Numbered from the stretch's first letter, positions 20,700-29,498 are shown. The stretch is 64,000 nt of DNA from Caulobacteraceae bacterium (GCA_947475735.1 CANJLQ010000009.1:121788-185787), one strand, 5' to 3'. Notes: a model not told the origin generated them from the letters alone. Made by a program: numbers and translations.

Positions 20700-22127
20700 T
20701 CACGCCTCGGCCGCCGGCAACTCCAGAACCGCCTTCAGTCCGCCGAGATCGCTGGCCGCGAGCGTCAGCCGACCCCCGTAGGCCCGCGTCAGATCCTCGA
20801 CGATCGACAGCCCCAACCCCGACCCCGGCGCGTCTTCATCCAGCCGCGCGCCACGCTTCAGGACCACCTCGCGCTGGTCCTCGGGCAGGCCCGGGCCGTC
20901 GTCCTCGACCACGGCGATCATCTGGCCCAGACCGCTGGCTCCGGCCGAGACCCGCACGCGGCGCTTGGACCACTTGCAGGCGTTCTCCATCAGATTGCCC
21001 AGGATTTCCTGCAGATCCTGCCGTTCGCCCAGGAAGGCCAGGTCGTCGGGCGCGCGCCAGTCGATCTCGACGTCCTTGGACTGGAACACCCGCTCCAGCA
21101 TGACCGCCAGCTCGTCGACCACCTCGCCTACGGGGGTCCGTTCGCCCAGGCCGTGGGCGGCCCGTGCGGCGGCGCGCGCGCGACGCAGGTGGTGGTCGAC
21201 CTGCCCCTTCATCACCTCCGTCTGCTTGCGGACGGTATCGGCCAGCAGGCCCTTCTCGCCCTCCGCCTCGGCCAGCATCACCGACAGCGGCGTCTTCAAC
21301 GCATGGGCCAGGTTGCCGACGTGGGTCCGCTGGCGGTCGACGACCTCCTGATTGTGGTCCAGCAGCCGGTTGACCTGCTCGGCCAGGGGCTGGATCTCCA
21401 GCGGATAGACCTGCTCGATCCGCGCCGCCCGACCCTTGCGCACATTGGCGATCTCGTTGCGGAGCGAGAACAGCGGCCGCAAGCCCACCTGGACCTGCAA
21501 AAACACCGCGATCACCAGCCCGACCCCCAGCGCCAGCAGGGCGATCCAGACATAGGTGGCGAACTCGCGGGTATCCGCCTCGATATCGGACCGGTCGATC
21601 CCGGCCATGAAGACCAGGGGTCGGGTCCGTCCGGGGAGCGTCTTCAGGCTGGCGGCGATCCGCAACGGCTGGCTCTGCGGCGCCTCCAGGATGCCCGGAT
21701 CGTTGTAGGTGATCAGCGCGCCCTCGCTGCCGCGCAGCCGTTCGGGCAACTCTGGCGCGATGTACAGGGTCTCTCCGGCCAGGGACGGCGATCGCGCGAT
21801 GACACGCACATCGCCGGCTCCCGTGATCTCGCCGACCATCCAGTATTTGCCGGACAGCCCCCGCAGCGTCGGCGCGTCCTTGATCTCGGCGACGGTGACG
21901 CCCTCGCCCGTCACGAAGGTCGCGATCACCACCTCGTCGATGGTGTCGCCCAGCATGTTCCCCAGCCGGCGAAAGGCGCTTTCCTGATACTGACTGGTCA
22001 GGATCCAGCCGGTGGCCGCCAGGGCCACCATGATCCACGCCGAGGCCAGCCAGATCAGACGGCGCGTCAGGCTGCGGCCCGGACGACCGATGTAGCGGCC
22101 CCAACCGGCGCCGGCCTCGTCGGTCAC
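20700..22127 (-). CDS. sensor histidine kinase, PhoQ-like
   Basis: This 475-residue membrane kinase has a first membrane segment near residues 23-45 (LIWLASAWIMVALAATGWIL), a periplasmic sensor of about 120 residues and a second segment near 172-195. A HAMP-like linker follows, then the phospho-acceptor helix LAHALKTPLSVMLAEAE, N box ILGNLMENACKWSK, and G boxes VEDDGPGLPE and GSGLGLSIVEDL. All kinase residues are intact. Its start overlaps the stop of the response regulator (ATGA). Signal unknown; the layout resembles PhoQ. Confidence 0.93.
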   Translation of the reverse strand: MTDEAGAGWGRYIGRPGRSLTRRLIWLASAWIMVALAATGWILTSQYQESAFRRLGNMLGDTIDEVVIATFVTGEGVTVAEIKDAPTLRGLSGKYWMVGEITGAGDVRVIARSPSLAGETLYIAPELPERLRGSEGALITYNDPGILEAPQSQPLRIAASLKTLPGRTRPLVFMAGIDRSDIEADTREFATYVWIALLALGVGLVIAVFLQVQVGLRPLFSLRNEIANVRKGRAARIEQVYPLEIQPLAEQVNRLLDHNQEVVDRQRTHVGNLAHALKTPLSVMLAEAEGEKGLLADTVRKQTEVMKGQVDHHLRRARAAARAAHGLGERTPVGEVVDELAVMLERVFQSKDVEIDWRAPDDLAFLGERQDLQEILGNLMENACKWSKRRVRVSAGASGLGQMIAVVEDDGPGLPEDQREVVLKRGARLDEDAPGSGLGLSIVEDLTRAYGGRLTLAASDLGGLKAVLELPAAEA

Positions 22128-22804
22128 GCCGCCTCGGTCTCACCCGCCAGCGGCGTCAGCCGATAGCCCAGGCCTCGCACCGTCTCGATCCGGTCGGACC
22201 CGACCTTCTTTCTCAGTCGGCCGATGAAGACCTCGATGGTGTTGGAATCCCGGTCGAAGTCCTGGTCGTACAGATGCTCGACCAGCTCGGTCCGGCTGAT
22301 GACCCGGCCCTGATGCATCATCATATAGTGCAGCAGCCGGTACTCCAGCGACGTCAGCCTCAGTGGCTCGCCGTTCACCGTGGCCCGCGCCGCCTTGGGG
22401 TCCAGCCTCAGTCCCCCGCACGCCAGGGTCGCCGAGGCGATCCCGGCCGAGCGCCGCAGCAGGGCGCGCAGCCGCGCCAGCAACTCTTCGGTATGGAACG
22501 GCTTGGTCAGATAGTCGTCGGCCCCGGCGTCGAAGCCCGAGACCTTGTCCGACCAGGCCCCGCGCGCCGTCAGGATCAGAACCGGCGTCGTCTTGCCGTC
22601 GCGCCGCCAGCGTTCCAGCACCGATACGCCGTCGATCTTGGGCAGACCCAGGTCCAGCACCACCACGTCATAGGGTTCGGTGTCGCCAAGGAAATGCGCC
22701 TCCTCGCCGTCGGCGGCGTGATCGACGGCATAGCCCGCGTCGCCCAGCGCCTGTTTCAGCTGGCGCGACAGGTCGGCGTCATCCTCGACGAGCAGAACTC
22801 GCAT
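22124..22804 (-). CDS. OmpR/PhoP-family response regulator
   Basis: This 226-residue regulator has a receiver domain MRVLLVEDDADLSRQLKQAL with acidic pocket Asp8/Asp9, phospho-acceptor Asp51 in VVVLDLGLPKIDG and Lys in LTKPFHTEELLARL. A C-terminal winged helix follows (TSLEYRLLHYMMMHQGRVIS and DSNTIEVFIGRLRKKVG). It is the first partner in an operon with the overlapping kinase and is preceded 17 bases upstream by a PepSY-like gene, whose product may feed into the same signal. Confidence 0.95.
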   Translation of the reverse strand: MRVLLVEDDADLSRQLKQALGDAGYAVDHAADGEEAHFLGDTEPYDVVVLDLGLPKIDGVSVLERWRRDGKTTPVLILTARGAWSDKVSGFDAGADDYLTKPFHTEELLARLRALLRRSAGIASATLACGGLRLDPKAARATVNGEPLRLTSLEYRLLHYMMMHQGRVISRTELVEHLYDQDFDRDSNTIEVFIGRLRKKVGSDRIETVRGLGYRLTPLAGETEAA

Positions 22805-22821
22805 GGTCGTTTCTTCTTTCC

Positions 22822-23169
22822 TCAGCCGCGCGCGTCGACGGCGATGTCGATGATCCGCCCGTCGCGCTCGAAACGAAACACATAGGTTGTCCCGCGCAGG
22901 CCCAACGAGCCGACGAAGCGCGCCCCGCCCGCCCGGCTCTGGGCGATGGACTGCGCCTGGGCCTCGCTCATCAGGCGGGGACGCTCGCCCTCGTCCCGGT
23001 CGCGCCCGCCGCGCGATCCGCGATCCTGAAACAGGGGCCCACCGGCCAGGCCAACCGCCGCGATCCCTTCGCTCCGCAGGTCCAGAGGACCGCGCGACTG
23101 GGCCTGCGCCGCGCTCAGCGGAGCGGCGACGATCAGGGCGGCGACAGTGAGGGCGGTCAGGCGGGACAT
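22822..23169 (-). CDS. small exported protein, PepSY-like
   Basis: This 115-residue product has a signal peptide (MSRLTALTVAALIVAAPLSA, then AQAQ), a low-complexity Arg/Asp-rich linker and a C-terminal MSEAQAQSIAQSRAGGARFVG followed by FRFERDGRIIDIAVDARG. The last part has the alpha-beta pattern of PepSY domains. It lies directly upstream of the response regulator, a common place for PepSY proteins that tune a sensor or inhibit a periplasmic protease. Assignment rests on pattern and context. Confidence 0.65.
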   Translation of the reverse strand: MSRLTALTVAALIVAAPLSAAQAQSRGPLDLRSEGIAAVGLAGGPLFQDRGSRGGRDRDEGERPRLMSEAQAQSIAQSRAGGARFVGSLGLRGTTYVFRFERDGRIIDIAVDARG

Positions 23170-23370
23170 GGCGGTCTTATAGGCTCGGCCGCCGTGAACA
23201 GCGGCTGAACGCGGAGCTTAGAGAGGTTTAACCCCGCTGGGAATCCGGCTCGCCCTTCCGATGAACGGGGGCTGACGCGGATCGTTCAGATCGGGCTCAG
23301 GCGAGACCGGCTCTTATCGCATCAACGCAGCCGACCCGGGTGCGGCCAACCGCAGTGAAGGAGTGTTCCG

Positions 23371-23736
23371 ATGAAGAAGCTGATCGTCCCCGCCCTCGTC
23401 CTGGCCGCCGTCTCGGCGGCAGCCATGCCCGCCGCGGCCCAGTCCTATGGTCGCCCGGCGCCCCATGCCAACGCCGGCTACGGCAACTGGCAGGCGATCA
23501 ATGTGCGCCAGGCCAATCTGGACCGCCGCATCGACCAGGGTGTCCGTAACGGCCAGATCAGCCGGCGCGAGGCGACGAGCCTGCGCGGCCAGTTCAGCGC
23601 CCTGCTGCGACTCGAGGCCAGCTACCGTCGGGGTGGCCTGACCGCGTGGGAGCGCACCGACCTCGATCGCCGTTTCGACCGCCTCTCGGCCCAGATCCGC
23701 GTCGAGCGTCGCGACCGCGACAACCGTCGCTCCTAG
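23371..23736 (+). CDS. small exported basic protein of unknown function
   Basis: A 121-residue protein with signal peptide MKKLIVPALVLAAVSAAAMP ending at AAAQ. The mature part contains two Arg-rich helical stretches (NLDRRIDQGVRNGQISRREA and LDRRFDRLSAQIRVERRDRD) with a heptad feel. It is divergent from the PepSY/two-component operon, 201 bases away, and may be one of its targets. Similar small periplasmic proteins are common in Caulobacterales; I cannot assign a role. Confidence 0.75.
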   Translation: MKKLIVPALVLAAVSAAAMPAAAQSYGRPAPHANAGYGNWQAINVRQANLDRRIDQGVRNGQISRREATSLRGQFSALLRLEASYRRGGLTAWERTDLDRRFDRLSAQIRVERRDRDNRRS

Positions 23737-23840
23737 GGTCCACGTCTTCGGGCGGCCATGACACAGCCCTCCCAGCCGGCCGTCCGCGAGAGGGGCGCGA
23801 TCCACCCGGGTCGCGCCCTTTTCTCATGTCCGCGCGGCTC

Positions 23841-24656
23841 TCAGGGCGCGATCCGCAGGGTGCTTTCCATCACGGTCAGCGCGGACCCCCGGATGAGCAC
23901 GCGATCCTCCCGGACCTCCGTCTCGAACCGCGCGCCACGCCCCGGATAGGCCTGGACGAAGCGAACGGTGGCGCGCCCCAGGGTGTCGGCGAACAGGGGG
24001 GCGAGGCCCCCTCGCGCCGAGCCCGTCGCGGCGTCCTCTTCCAGCCCGCAGCCGGGGCCGAAGAACCGGTCGACGACATCATGGTCCGCATCGTCCCCGG
24101 CCAGGCCGGCCACCACCACCTGACCGGTTTCCAGACACCCCTCGCCGAACGGTAGCACGGCACCGTGAGTAGGGCGCAGGCCGCGCACGACCTCGGCATC
24201 CGCCATCACCGCGATCAGGTAGCGGCTGGCCCAGACCTCGACCGGCATCGCGCCCAGGGCCTCCGCCAGCCCCGCCGGAATCTCGACGCGGATCAGGGGG
24301 TCCCGGGGAAAATCCATCTCATAGCCGCCGCCTGTCCGGCGCACGGTCAGGCGTCCCGATGCGGTCCCGAACGTCAGGACGGCCGGATCCGCCCCTATCT
24401 CCGTCCACAGAACATGGGCGGCGGCCTGAGTGGCGTGGCCGCACAGCGGCACCTCCGTCGTCGGTGTGAACCACCGCAGGTCGAACCGGTCCTGGTCTTC
24501 CGTGGCCCTCAGAAAAGCCGTCTCGGAGTGTTTGTTCTCCGCGGCGAGCGCCTGCATCCAGCCGTCGTCCGGCCAGGCCCGCAGCGGCTCGACCACAGCG
24601 GCGGCATTGCCGGTGAAGGGACGGTCGGCAAAGGCATTCACGGTCCACTGGCGCAT
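23841..24656 (-). CDS. PhzF family isomerase/epimerase
   Basis: This 271-residue protein is of the diaminopimelate-epimerase fold. I start at ATG 24656 (MRQWTVNAFADRPFTGNAAA), 7 bases after an agga site; a TTG two codons earlier is the alternative. The conserved catalytic Glu lies in NKHSETAFL, with ATQAAAHVL and the C-terminal EEDAATGSARGGLAPLF loop for substrate carboxylate binding. PhzF acts in phenazine synthesis, but most homologues, like this isolated one, have no known substrate. No phenazine genes are near. Confidence 0.88.
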   Translation of the reverse strand: MRQWTVNAFADRPFTGNAAAVVEPLRAWPDDGWMQALAAENKHSETAFLRATEDQDRFDLRWFTPTTEVPLCGHATQAAAHVLWTEIGADPAVLTFGTASGRLTVRRTGGGYEMDFPRDPLIRVEIPAGLAEALGAMPVEVWASRYLIAVMADAEVVRGLRPTHGAVLPFGEGCLETGQVVVAGLAGDDADHDVVDRFFGPGCGLEEDAATGSARGGLAPLFADTLGRATVRFVQAYPGRGARFETEVREDRVLIRGSALTVMESTLRIAP

Positions 24657-24794
24657 AATCAAATCCTGGGTGGCTCAAGAGGAGTGTCGCCCAGATGTCG
24701 CACCTCAAGAGGCGTTTCCGAGATATCACGTCTCAGGGTTATGCCGATCTTCATTCTTGGGTAACATTGCAATGCAGCATGAGGTGGGGGGCCG

Positions 24795-25106
24795 ATGCAG
24801 CGTTTGCTGAAAATCGTCATCCACGTCGCCGTCGCGCTTGGCGCCTATCTGGCGGCCTATGCCTTCGTGATCTCGCCCGCCCTCGCGTGGTGGGTCTCCG
24901 GGGCTGCGCAGCAGGTCTGGCTGCTGGCGATCCTTTACGCCTCGATCGCCGCCATCCTGGAACTGATCTTCAGAACCGAGCGATCCAGCTGGCGCTACGT
25001 CTCGGTCCAGGACGGCTTCGCCCTGCTGCGCAGCACCTTCCTGACCATGGCCGCCTTCTTGCTCGTGGCCTTCGTCCTGGTTCGCGCCGATGAGCTTCGA
25101 TCCTGA
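24795..25106 (+). pseudogene. N-terminal fragment of CapD/PglF-like nucleotide-sugar dehydratase
   Basis: The frame encodes 103 residues: three hydrophobic segments, then RSSWRYVSVQDGFALLRSTF and a fourth hydrophobic stretch. This is the N-terminal membrane region of WbpM/CapD/PglF-type UDP-sugar 4,6-dehydratases, in which an xWRYxSxxDxxxLxxA segment precedes the cofactor domain. The catalytic domain is missing: after RADELRS the frame meets TGA at 25104. The sequence beyond about 25094 belongs, in another frame, to the end of a UDP-GlcNAc 2-epimerase. I read this as a remnant left by a deletion, though a short membrane peptide could still be made. Confidence 0.75.
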
Positions 25107-25360
25107 ACTTCCCGGCGCTGAATCTGCGCGAGGCGCATGAACGGCCCGAGGGCATGGAGGAGGCCGTCGTCATGATGACCGGCCTCAACCCTCAGCGCGT
25201 GCTGCAGGGTCTGGCCATCCTGGAGACGCAAGGGCGCGGCGACCGGCGCACCGTCGGCCCCATCGCGGACTATGGCGCGCCCAATGTGTCGGACAAGGTG
25301 ATCCGGATCATCCTCAGCTACACCGACTACGTCCGACGCACGGTCTGGAAAGAGTACTGA
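25094..25360 (+). pseudogene. C-terminal fragment of UDP-N-acetylglucosamine 2-epimerase (WecB/WbjD type)
   Basis: From 25094, in the frame shared with ATG 25154, the translation reads ILNFPALNLREAHERPEGME and continues with EEAVVMMTGLNPQRVLQGL and VSDKVIRIILSYTDYVRRTV. This is the last part (about 85 residues) of non-hydrolysing UDP-GlcNAc 2-epimerases of the CapG/WbjD kind, normally about 370 residues. The first 280 or so residues are absent, and an in-frame TGA at 25091 blocks any extension. Its neighbour is a CapD start, in a different frame. The fragment ends 2 bases before the next gene, so the old operon spacing is preserved. Confidence 0.8.
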
Positions 25361-25362
25361 GC

Positions 25363-27228
25363 GTGGCCGGCCGCGTCCTGTTCCTGAGCCAGTGGTTCGA
25401 GCCGGAACCGGCGATGAAGGGGATCAAGTTCGTCCGTGGACTGATCGACGCGGGTTTCGAGGTCGAGGTCGCCACCGGATTTCCGAACTATCCCAGCGGA
25501 AAGATCGCGACCGGCTATCGTCTGCGTCCCTACCAGAAGGAGGCGATGCAGGGTGTCGTCGTCCACCGCCTGTGGCTTTGGCCCAGCCACGACGCCTCCA
25601 GCCTGGGCCGCGCGGCCAACTATCTGTCGTTCTTCCTGTCGGCCCTGGTTTTCTGTCTGTTCAGAGGCCGACGCTTCGACGCCGTCTATGTCTATCATCC
25701 GCCGATCACCGTGGGACTGGCCGCAGCGCTGGCCGGCATGATCACGCGTCGCCCTTTTTTGCTGGAGGTCCAGGACCTGTGGCCGGACTCGGTCGCCGCC
25801 TCCGGCATGGCGGGCACCGACCGCCTGTCGCGGGTGCTGGGACCGATCTGCGCGTTCGTCTACCGACGGGCGGCTCTGGTGATCGGCCAGTCAAAAGGCA
25901 TGACCGCACGTCTGATCCAGCGGGGCGTGCCCGCTGATCGCGCCGCCACCGTGGTGAATTGGGCAGACGAGGATTTGGCCCGTCCGGGTGGCGGTTACCC
26001 ATTGGGCGAACTGAATTTCGAGGGGCGCTTCAACCTCGTCTACGGTGGCAATCTCGGCCGGGTTCAGGGGCTGGAAACCCTCATCCATGCCGCCGAAGAG
26101 GCCGGCCGGGCCGTGCCTGAACTTCAGCTGACCCTGATCGGCGGCGGCGTGGAGCGAGATCGCCTCGCGGCCCTCATCGACAGCCTGGGCGCGCGCCATG
26201 TCCGGCTGCGGCCCGGTGTTCCGCCGACCAAGATCGGCGACGTCTTCGCTGCTGCAGACGCCCTGGTGCTCCATCTTGTCGACGACCCCCTGTTCGAGAT
26301 CACCATCCCGTCCAAGACCCAGTTCTACATGGCCATGGGCCGCCCGATCCTGATCGGCGTAAAGGGCGAGGCGGCCCGGATGGTGACGGGGGCGGGCGCC
26401 GGACTGTCGACCCCTCCGGGGGATGTGGAGGCGATGGCGAACGCGATGGTCGCCCTGGCGCGCATGTCGGCCACTGACCGCGCGGCCATGGGTGCCCGGG
26501 CGCAACAGGCCTATTGTGACCACTACGGTTTTGACCGCGCTATTCGCCAGACGTCGGGCCTGATCGATCGCGTGGTCGATCCGGTGCAAGCCCGCGCCCG
26601 ACCTCGCAAGGCTCCGCTGAAGCGCCTGTTCGACATCGCCGCCGCAGGCGCGGGCCTGATCGCTCTGTCCCCTGTGCTGCTGGTCCTGGCACTGATGGTT
26701 CGGGCGCGACTGGGCACGCCGGTCCTGTTTCGCCAGCCCCGCCCTGGCCTGCACGGTCGGCCGTTCGAGATGATCAAGTTCCGCACCATGCGCGACGCGA
26801 TCGGGTCCGACGGGCGCCCTCTGCCGGACGCCGACCGGCTGACACCGTTTGGCCGCTGGTTGCGCGCGACCAGCCTCGATGAACTGCCGGAGCTCTGGAA
26901 TGTGCTGAAGGGCGAGATGAGCCTGGTGGGCCCTCGGCCGCTGCTGATGGAGTACCTGCCGCTCTATTCGCCGGAGCAGGCCCGTCGTCACGAGGTCCGC
27001 CCCGGGGTCACCGGCTGGGCCCAGGTGAATGGCAGAAACGCGATCGGCTGGGAGGAGAAGTTCGCTCTGGACGTCTGGTATGTCGACAATCGCAGCTTCC
27101 GCCTCGACGTCTCGATTCTCCTCTCCACGGTGATCAAGGCTCTCAGGCGCGAGAATATTTCCGCTGAAGGCGCGGCAACCATGGATCGGTTTGTCGGTCC
27201 AGCCCCCTCAACGATGGAGAACGGCTGA
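25363..27228 (+). CDS. fused GT4 glycosyltransferase and PglC-type phosphoglycosyltransferase
   Basis: A 621-residue two-domain enzyme starting at GTG 25363. Residues 1-405 are a GT-B fold like WbuB/WcaI: FLSQWFEPEPAMKGIKFVRG, EVQDLWPDSVAASG and a C-terminal nucleotide-sugar block. Residues about 415-610 are a bacterial sugar transferase: membrane re-entrant LIALSPVLLVLALMVRARLG, KFRTMRD, the catalytic Asp506-Glu507 in SLDELPELWNVLKGEMSLVG and RPGVTGWAQVNGRN. The second domain would load a phospho-sugar on undecaprenyl phosphate and the first could add the next sugar. Adjacent pglD/pglE homologues suggest a diacetamido-trideoxyhexose as first sugar. Confidence 0.88.
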   Translation: MAGRVLFLSQWFEPEPAMKGIKFVRGLIDAGFEVEVATGFPNYPSGKIATGYRLRPYQKEAMQGVVVHRLWLWPSHDASSLGRAANYLSFFLSALVFCLFRGRRFDAVYVYHPPITVGLAAALAGMITRRPFLLEVQDLWPDSVAASGMAGTDRLSRVLGPICAFVYRRAALVIGQSKGMTARLIQRGVPADRAATVVNWADEDLARPGGGYPLGELNFEGRFNLVYGGNLGRVQGLETLIHAAEEAGRAVPELQLTLIGGGVERDRLAALIDSLGARHVRLRPGVPPTKIGDVFAAADALVLHLVDDPLFEITIPSKTQFYMAMGRPILIGVKGEAARMVTGAGAGLSTPPGDVEAMANAMVALARMSATDRAAMGARAQQAYCDHYGFDRAIRQTSGLIDRVVDPVQARARPRKAPLKRLFDIAAAGAGLIALSPVLLVLALMVRARLGTPVLFRQPRPGLHGRPFEMIKFRTMRDAIGSDGRPLPDADRLTPFGRWLRATSLDELPELWNVLKGEMSLVGPRPLLMEYLPLYSPEQARRHEVRPGVTGWAQVNGRNAIGWEEKFALDVWYVDNRSFRLDVSILLSTVIKALRRENISAEGAATMDRFVGPAPSTMENG

Positions 27229-27851
27229 TGCTCCTCGCAATCTATGGTCCGGGCGGCTTCGGTCGGGAAATCGCCGCCTTCGCCCGGCGGCAAGGCGATG
27301 TGACTTTCGTGTCGGATGCGGAGTCTGAAATCGGGACACGGGTCAACGGTATTCCGGTGGTGCCCCCGTCCTCTCTCCAGGGTCGGACGGACTGCCGCGT
27401 GGTCATCGCTGTCGCCGACGCGTCCGTCCGCCGTGCGCTGGCCGCCCGATGCGAGGCGATGGGTCTCGTTTCCGGATCCCTGGTTGCCGACAGTCATGAG
27501 CGGGGCGACAACGTCGCAGTGGGCCAAGGCGCAATATTCTGCGGCTCGACCATCTGCACATCCGATGCGCGGATCGGCGTTCACTTTCATGCGAACATTT
27601 ACTCGTATGTCGCTCATGACTGCGTGATCGGCGACTTCGTCACCCTGGCCCCTCGCGTCTGCATCAATGGAAACACGATTGTGGAGGACGACGTCTACAT
27701 CGGTACCGGGGCGATTCTCCGTCAGGGAAACCGCGACAAGCCGCTTCGGATCGGTCGCGGGGCGGTGATCGGCATGGGGGCTGTCGTCACCAAGGATGTC
27801 GCGCCGGGCGACACGGTGATCGGCAGTCCCGCCCGACCGATGGTGAGATGA
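27228..27851 (+). CDS. PglD/NeuD-like sugar O/N-acetyltransferase
   Basis: A 207-residue left-handed beta-helix acetyltransferase. The N-terminal Rossmann piece (LLAIYGPGGFGREIAAFARR) binds the UDP-amino sugar, and the C-terminal hexapeptide repeats include YSYVAHDCVIGDFVTLAPRV, in which the conserved His is the general base. A final PARPMVR tail follows. ATG 27228 overlaps the previous TGA (TGATG). PglD acetylates UDP-4-amino-4,6-dideoxy-GlcNAc in bacillosamine synthesis; the next gene supplies the amino sugar. O-acetyl transfer as in NeuD remains possible. Confidence 0.82.
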   Translation: MLLAIYGPGGFGREIAAFARRQGDVTFVSDAESEIGTRVNGIPVVPPSSLQGRTDCRVVIAVADASVRRALAARCEAMGLVSGSLVADSHERGDNVAVGQGAIFCGSTICTSDARIGVHFHANIYSYVAHDCVIGDFVTLAPRVCINGNTIVEDDVYIGTGAILRQGNRDKPLRIGRGAVIGMGAVVTKDVAPGDTVIGSPARPMVR

Positions 27852-27855
27852 GCCC

Positions 27856-29031
27856 GTGCTGAACACCCCGTTCGCCCCCTGGCCCAGCTTCAGTCCCGAG
27901 GAAGTTCAGGACGTCGCCGACGTCCTCGCCTCCAACCGCGTCAACTACTGGACCGGTGATCGCTGCCGGACGTTCGAGCGGCGCTTCGCCGAATGGGCCG
28001 GAACGTCCCATGCCATCGCCCTGGCCAACGGCACTGTCGCCCTGGACGTCGCCCTGAAAGCGCTGGGCATCGGCCCGGGGGACGAGGTGATCACCACGCC
28101 GCGTACCTTCCTGGCCTCGGCCTCCTGCATCGTCACGGCCGGCGCGGTGCCCGTGTTCGCCGACGTCGACCTCGACAGCCAGAACATCACGGCCGAGACC
28201 ATCGCAGCCGTCCTGACCCCGCGCACGCGGGCCATCATCTGCGTTCATCTGGGCGGGCTGCCTTGCGACATGGACCCGATCATGGCCCTGGCCGACGCCC
28301 ACGACCTGAAAGTGATCGAGGACTGCGCCCAGGCCCACGGCGCGCGCTACCGGGGACGCAGCGTCGGCTCCCTCGGCCACGTCGGAGCCTGGTCCTTCTG
28401 CCAGGACAAGATCATGACGACCGGGGGCGAGGGAGGGTTCGTCACCACTAACGACGAGGCCCTGTGGGCCTTCATGTGGTCCTACAAGGACCACGGCAAG
28501 AGCTGGGAGGGGGTCTATGAGCGGGCGCATCCGCCCGGCCCGCGCCTGGTCCACGACACCTTCGGCACCAATTGGCGCATGATCGAGATGCAGGCGGCGA
28601 TCGGCCTGATCCAGCTGGATCGAATGGCCGACTGGACCGCGCGGCGGACGGCGCTGGCGATGCGGCTGGCCGAGGTCTGCGCCCGCCACGACGCGGTGCG
28701 GGTGCCGCCGACCCCGGCCGACGTGACCCACGCCTGGTACCGCTTCTACGCCTTCGTCCGGCCCGAACGGCTCGCGGCCGGCTGGACCCGGGACCGGATC
28801 ATCGAGGAGGTCGTCGCGCGCGGCGTGCCGTGTTTCCACGGCTCGGCCTCGGAGATCTATCTGGAGCGGGCCTTCGACGGCACCGGCTGGCGGCCGGCTG
28901 AGCGCCTGCCCAATGCGCGGCGCCTGGGCGAGACCTCCCTGGCCATGCTCGTCCACCCCACGATCACCGACGACCAGATCGACCGGGCGTGCCAGGTGCT
29001 GGACGAGGTGCTGGCGTCGGCCAGCGCCTGA
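27856..29031 (+). CDS. PglE-like DegT/DnrJ/EryC1 aminotransferase
   Basis: A 391-residue PLP-dependent nucleotide-sugar aminotransferase starting at GTG 27856. It has ALANGTVALDVALKALGIG, the PFGG-like PLP loop, EDCAQAHGARYRG and the PLP-binding Lys185 in CQDKIMTTGGEGGF. In bacillosamine-type routes it converts a UDP-4-keto-6-deoxy sugar, made by a PglF dehydratase, into the 4-amino sugar. Here the only PglF-like gene nearby is the truncated one at 24795, so the substrate must come from elsewhere or the route is dead. The gene itself looks intact. Confidence 0.85.
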   Translation: MLNTPFAPWPSFSPEEVQDVADVLASNRVNYWTGDRCRTFERRFAEWAGTSHAIALANGTVALDVALKALGIGPGDEVITTPRTFLASASCIVTAGAVPVFADVDLDSQNITAETIAAVLTPRTRAIICVHLGGLPCDMDPIMALADAHDLKVIEDCAQAHGARYRGRSVGSLGHVGAWSFCQDKIMTTGGEGGFVTTNDEALWAFMWSYKDHGKSWEGVYERAHPPGPRLVHDTFGTNWRMIEMQAAIGLIQLDRMADWTARRTALAMRLAEVCARHDAVRVPPTPADVTHAWYRFYAFVRPERLAAGWTRDRIIEEVVARGVPCFHGSASEIYLERAFDGTGWRPAERLPNARRLGETSLAMLVHPTITDDQIDRACQVLDEVLASASA

Positions 29032-29125
29032 AACCCCCTCGCAGGGCTGGAATTCGCGTGAAAGCCCGCACTGCTCGCCGGATCGGGGTTTCGGGGCGGC
29101 GATTCTTCTCCTAGCGTGCGATCCC

Positions 29126-29389
29126 ATGATCCTGTCGACGTCATCGGGAGACTTCCCCATCCCGCCCGACGTGGCGAGCCGGCTGCCGCAAGTGCCGCCG
29201 GTCCCGGACCCGACCGAGCCTCAGTACCGCAAGCGCCGCCGCGAATTCACCGAATGGCTGGACGCCTCGCCCGAGCACGCCATCGGGTTCGAACGGCTGC
29301 GCCGTTGGCATCTGGTCCAGGATGAACTCGCTCGCCAGGCCATGGCGGAAGGCCGCGCCTTCGTCGTGACGGACGACGGGCTGGACTGA
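29126..29389 (+). CDS. small protein, FecR-N-terminal-like (weak)
   Basis: This 87-residue product has no signal peptide. The stretch RREFTEWLDASPEHAIGFER and the following LRRWHLVQDELARQAMAEG resemble the N-terminal DUF4880 helices of FecR anti-sigma proteins, with the W-L-x-x-S-P-x-H pattern. A transmembrane segment and a sigma factor gene are missing, so it may be a stand-alone domain or chance likeness. It starts at ATG 29126, 94 bases after the aminotransferase gene. Confidence 0.5.
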   Translation: MILSTSSGDFPIPPDVASRLPQVPPVPDPTEPQYRKRRREFTEWLDASPEHAIGFERLRRWHLVQDELARQAMAEGRAFVVTDDGLD

Positions 29390-29498
29390 GCGCAAGCGGA
29401 GCCGCCACAGCGGCGCTGGGCCAGTCGATGGGCACCCGAACGCGCCGTTAAGCAAAAACGCTGGCAGGACTTTCATTGTTTAAGGCGAAGCTTCGCCC

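Noticed and set aside
19380..22166. 928-residue open frame on the plus strand
   Set aside because: Antisense to the pectate lyase and histidine kinase genes; composition typical of shadow frames.
23170..23370. Direct repeats gctgaacgcgg/gctgacgcgg as response-regulator sites
   Set aside because: Two imperfect copies in a divergent gap are too weak to call an operator.
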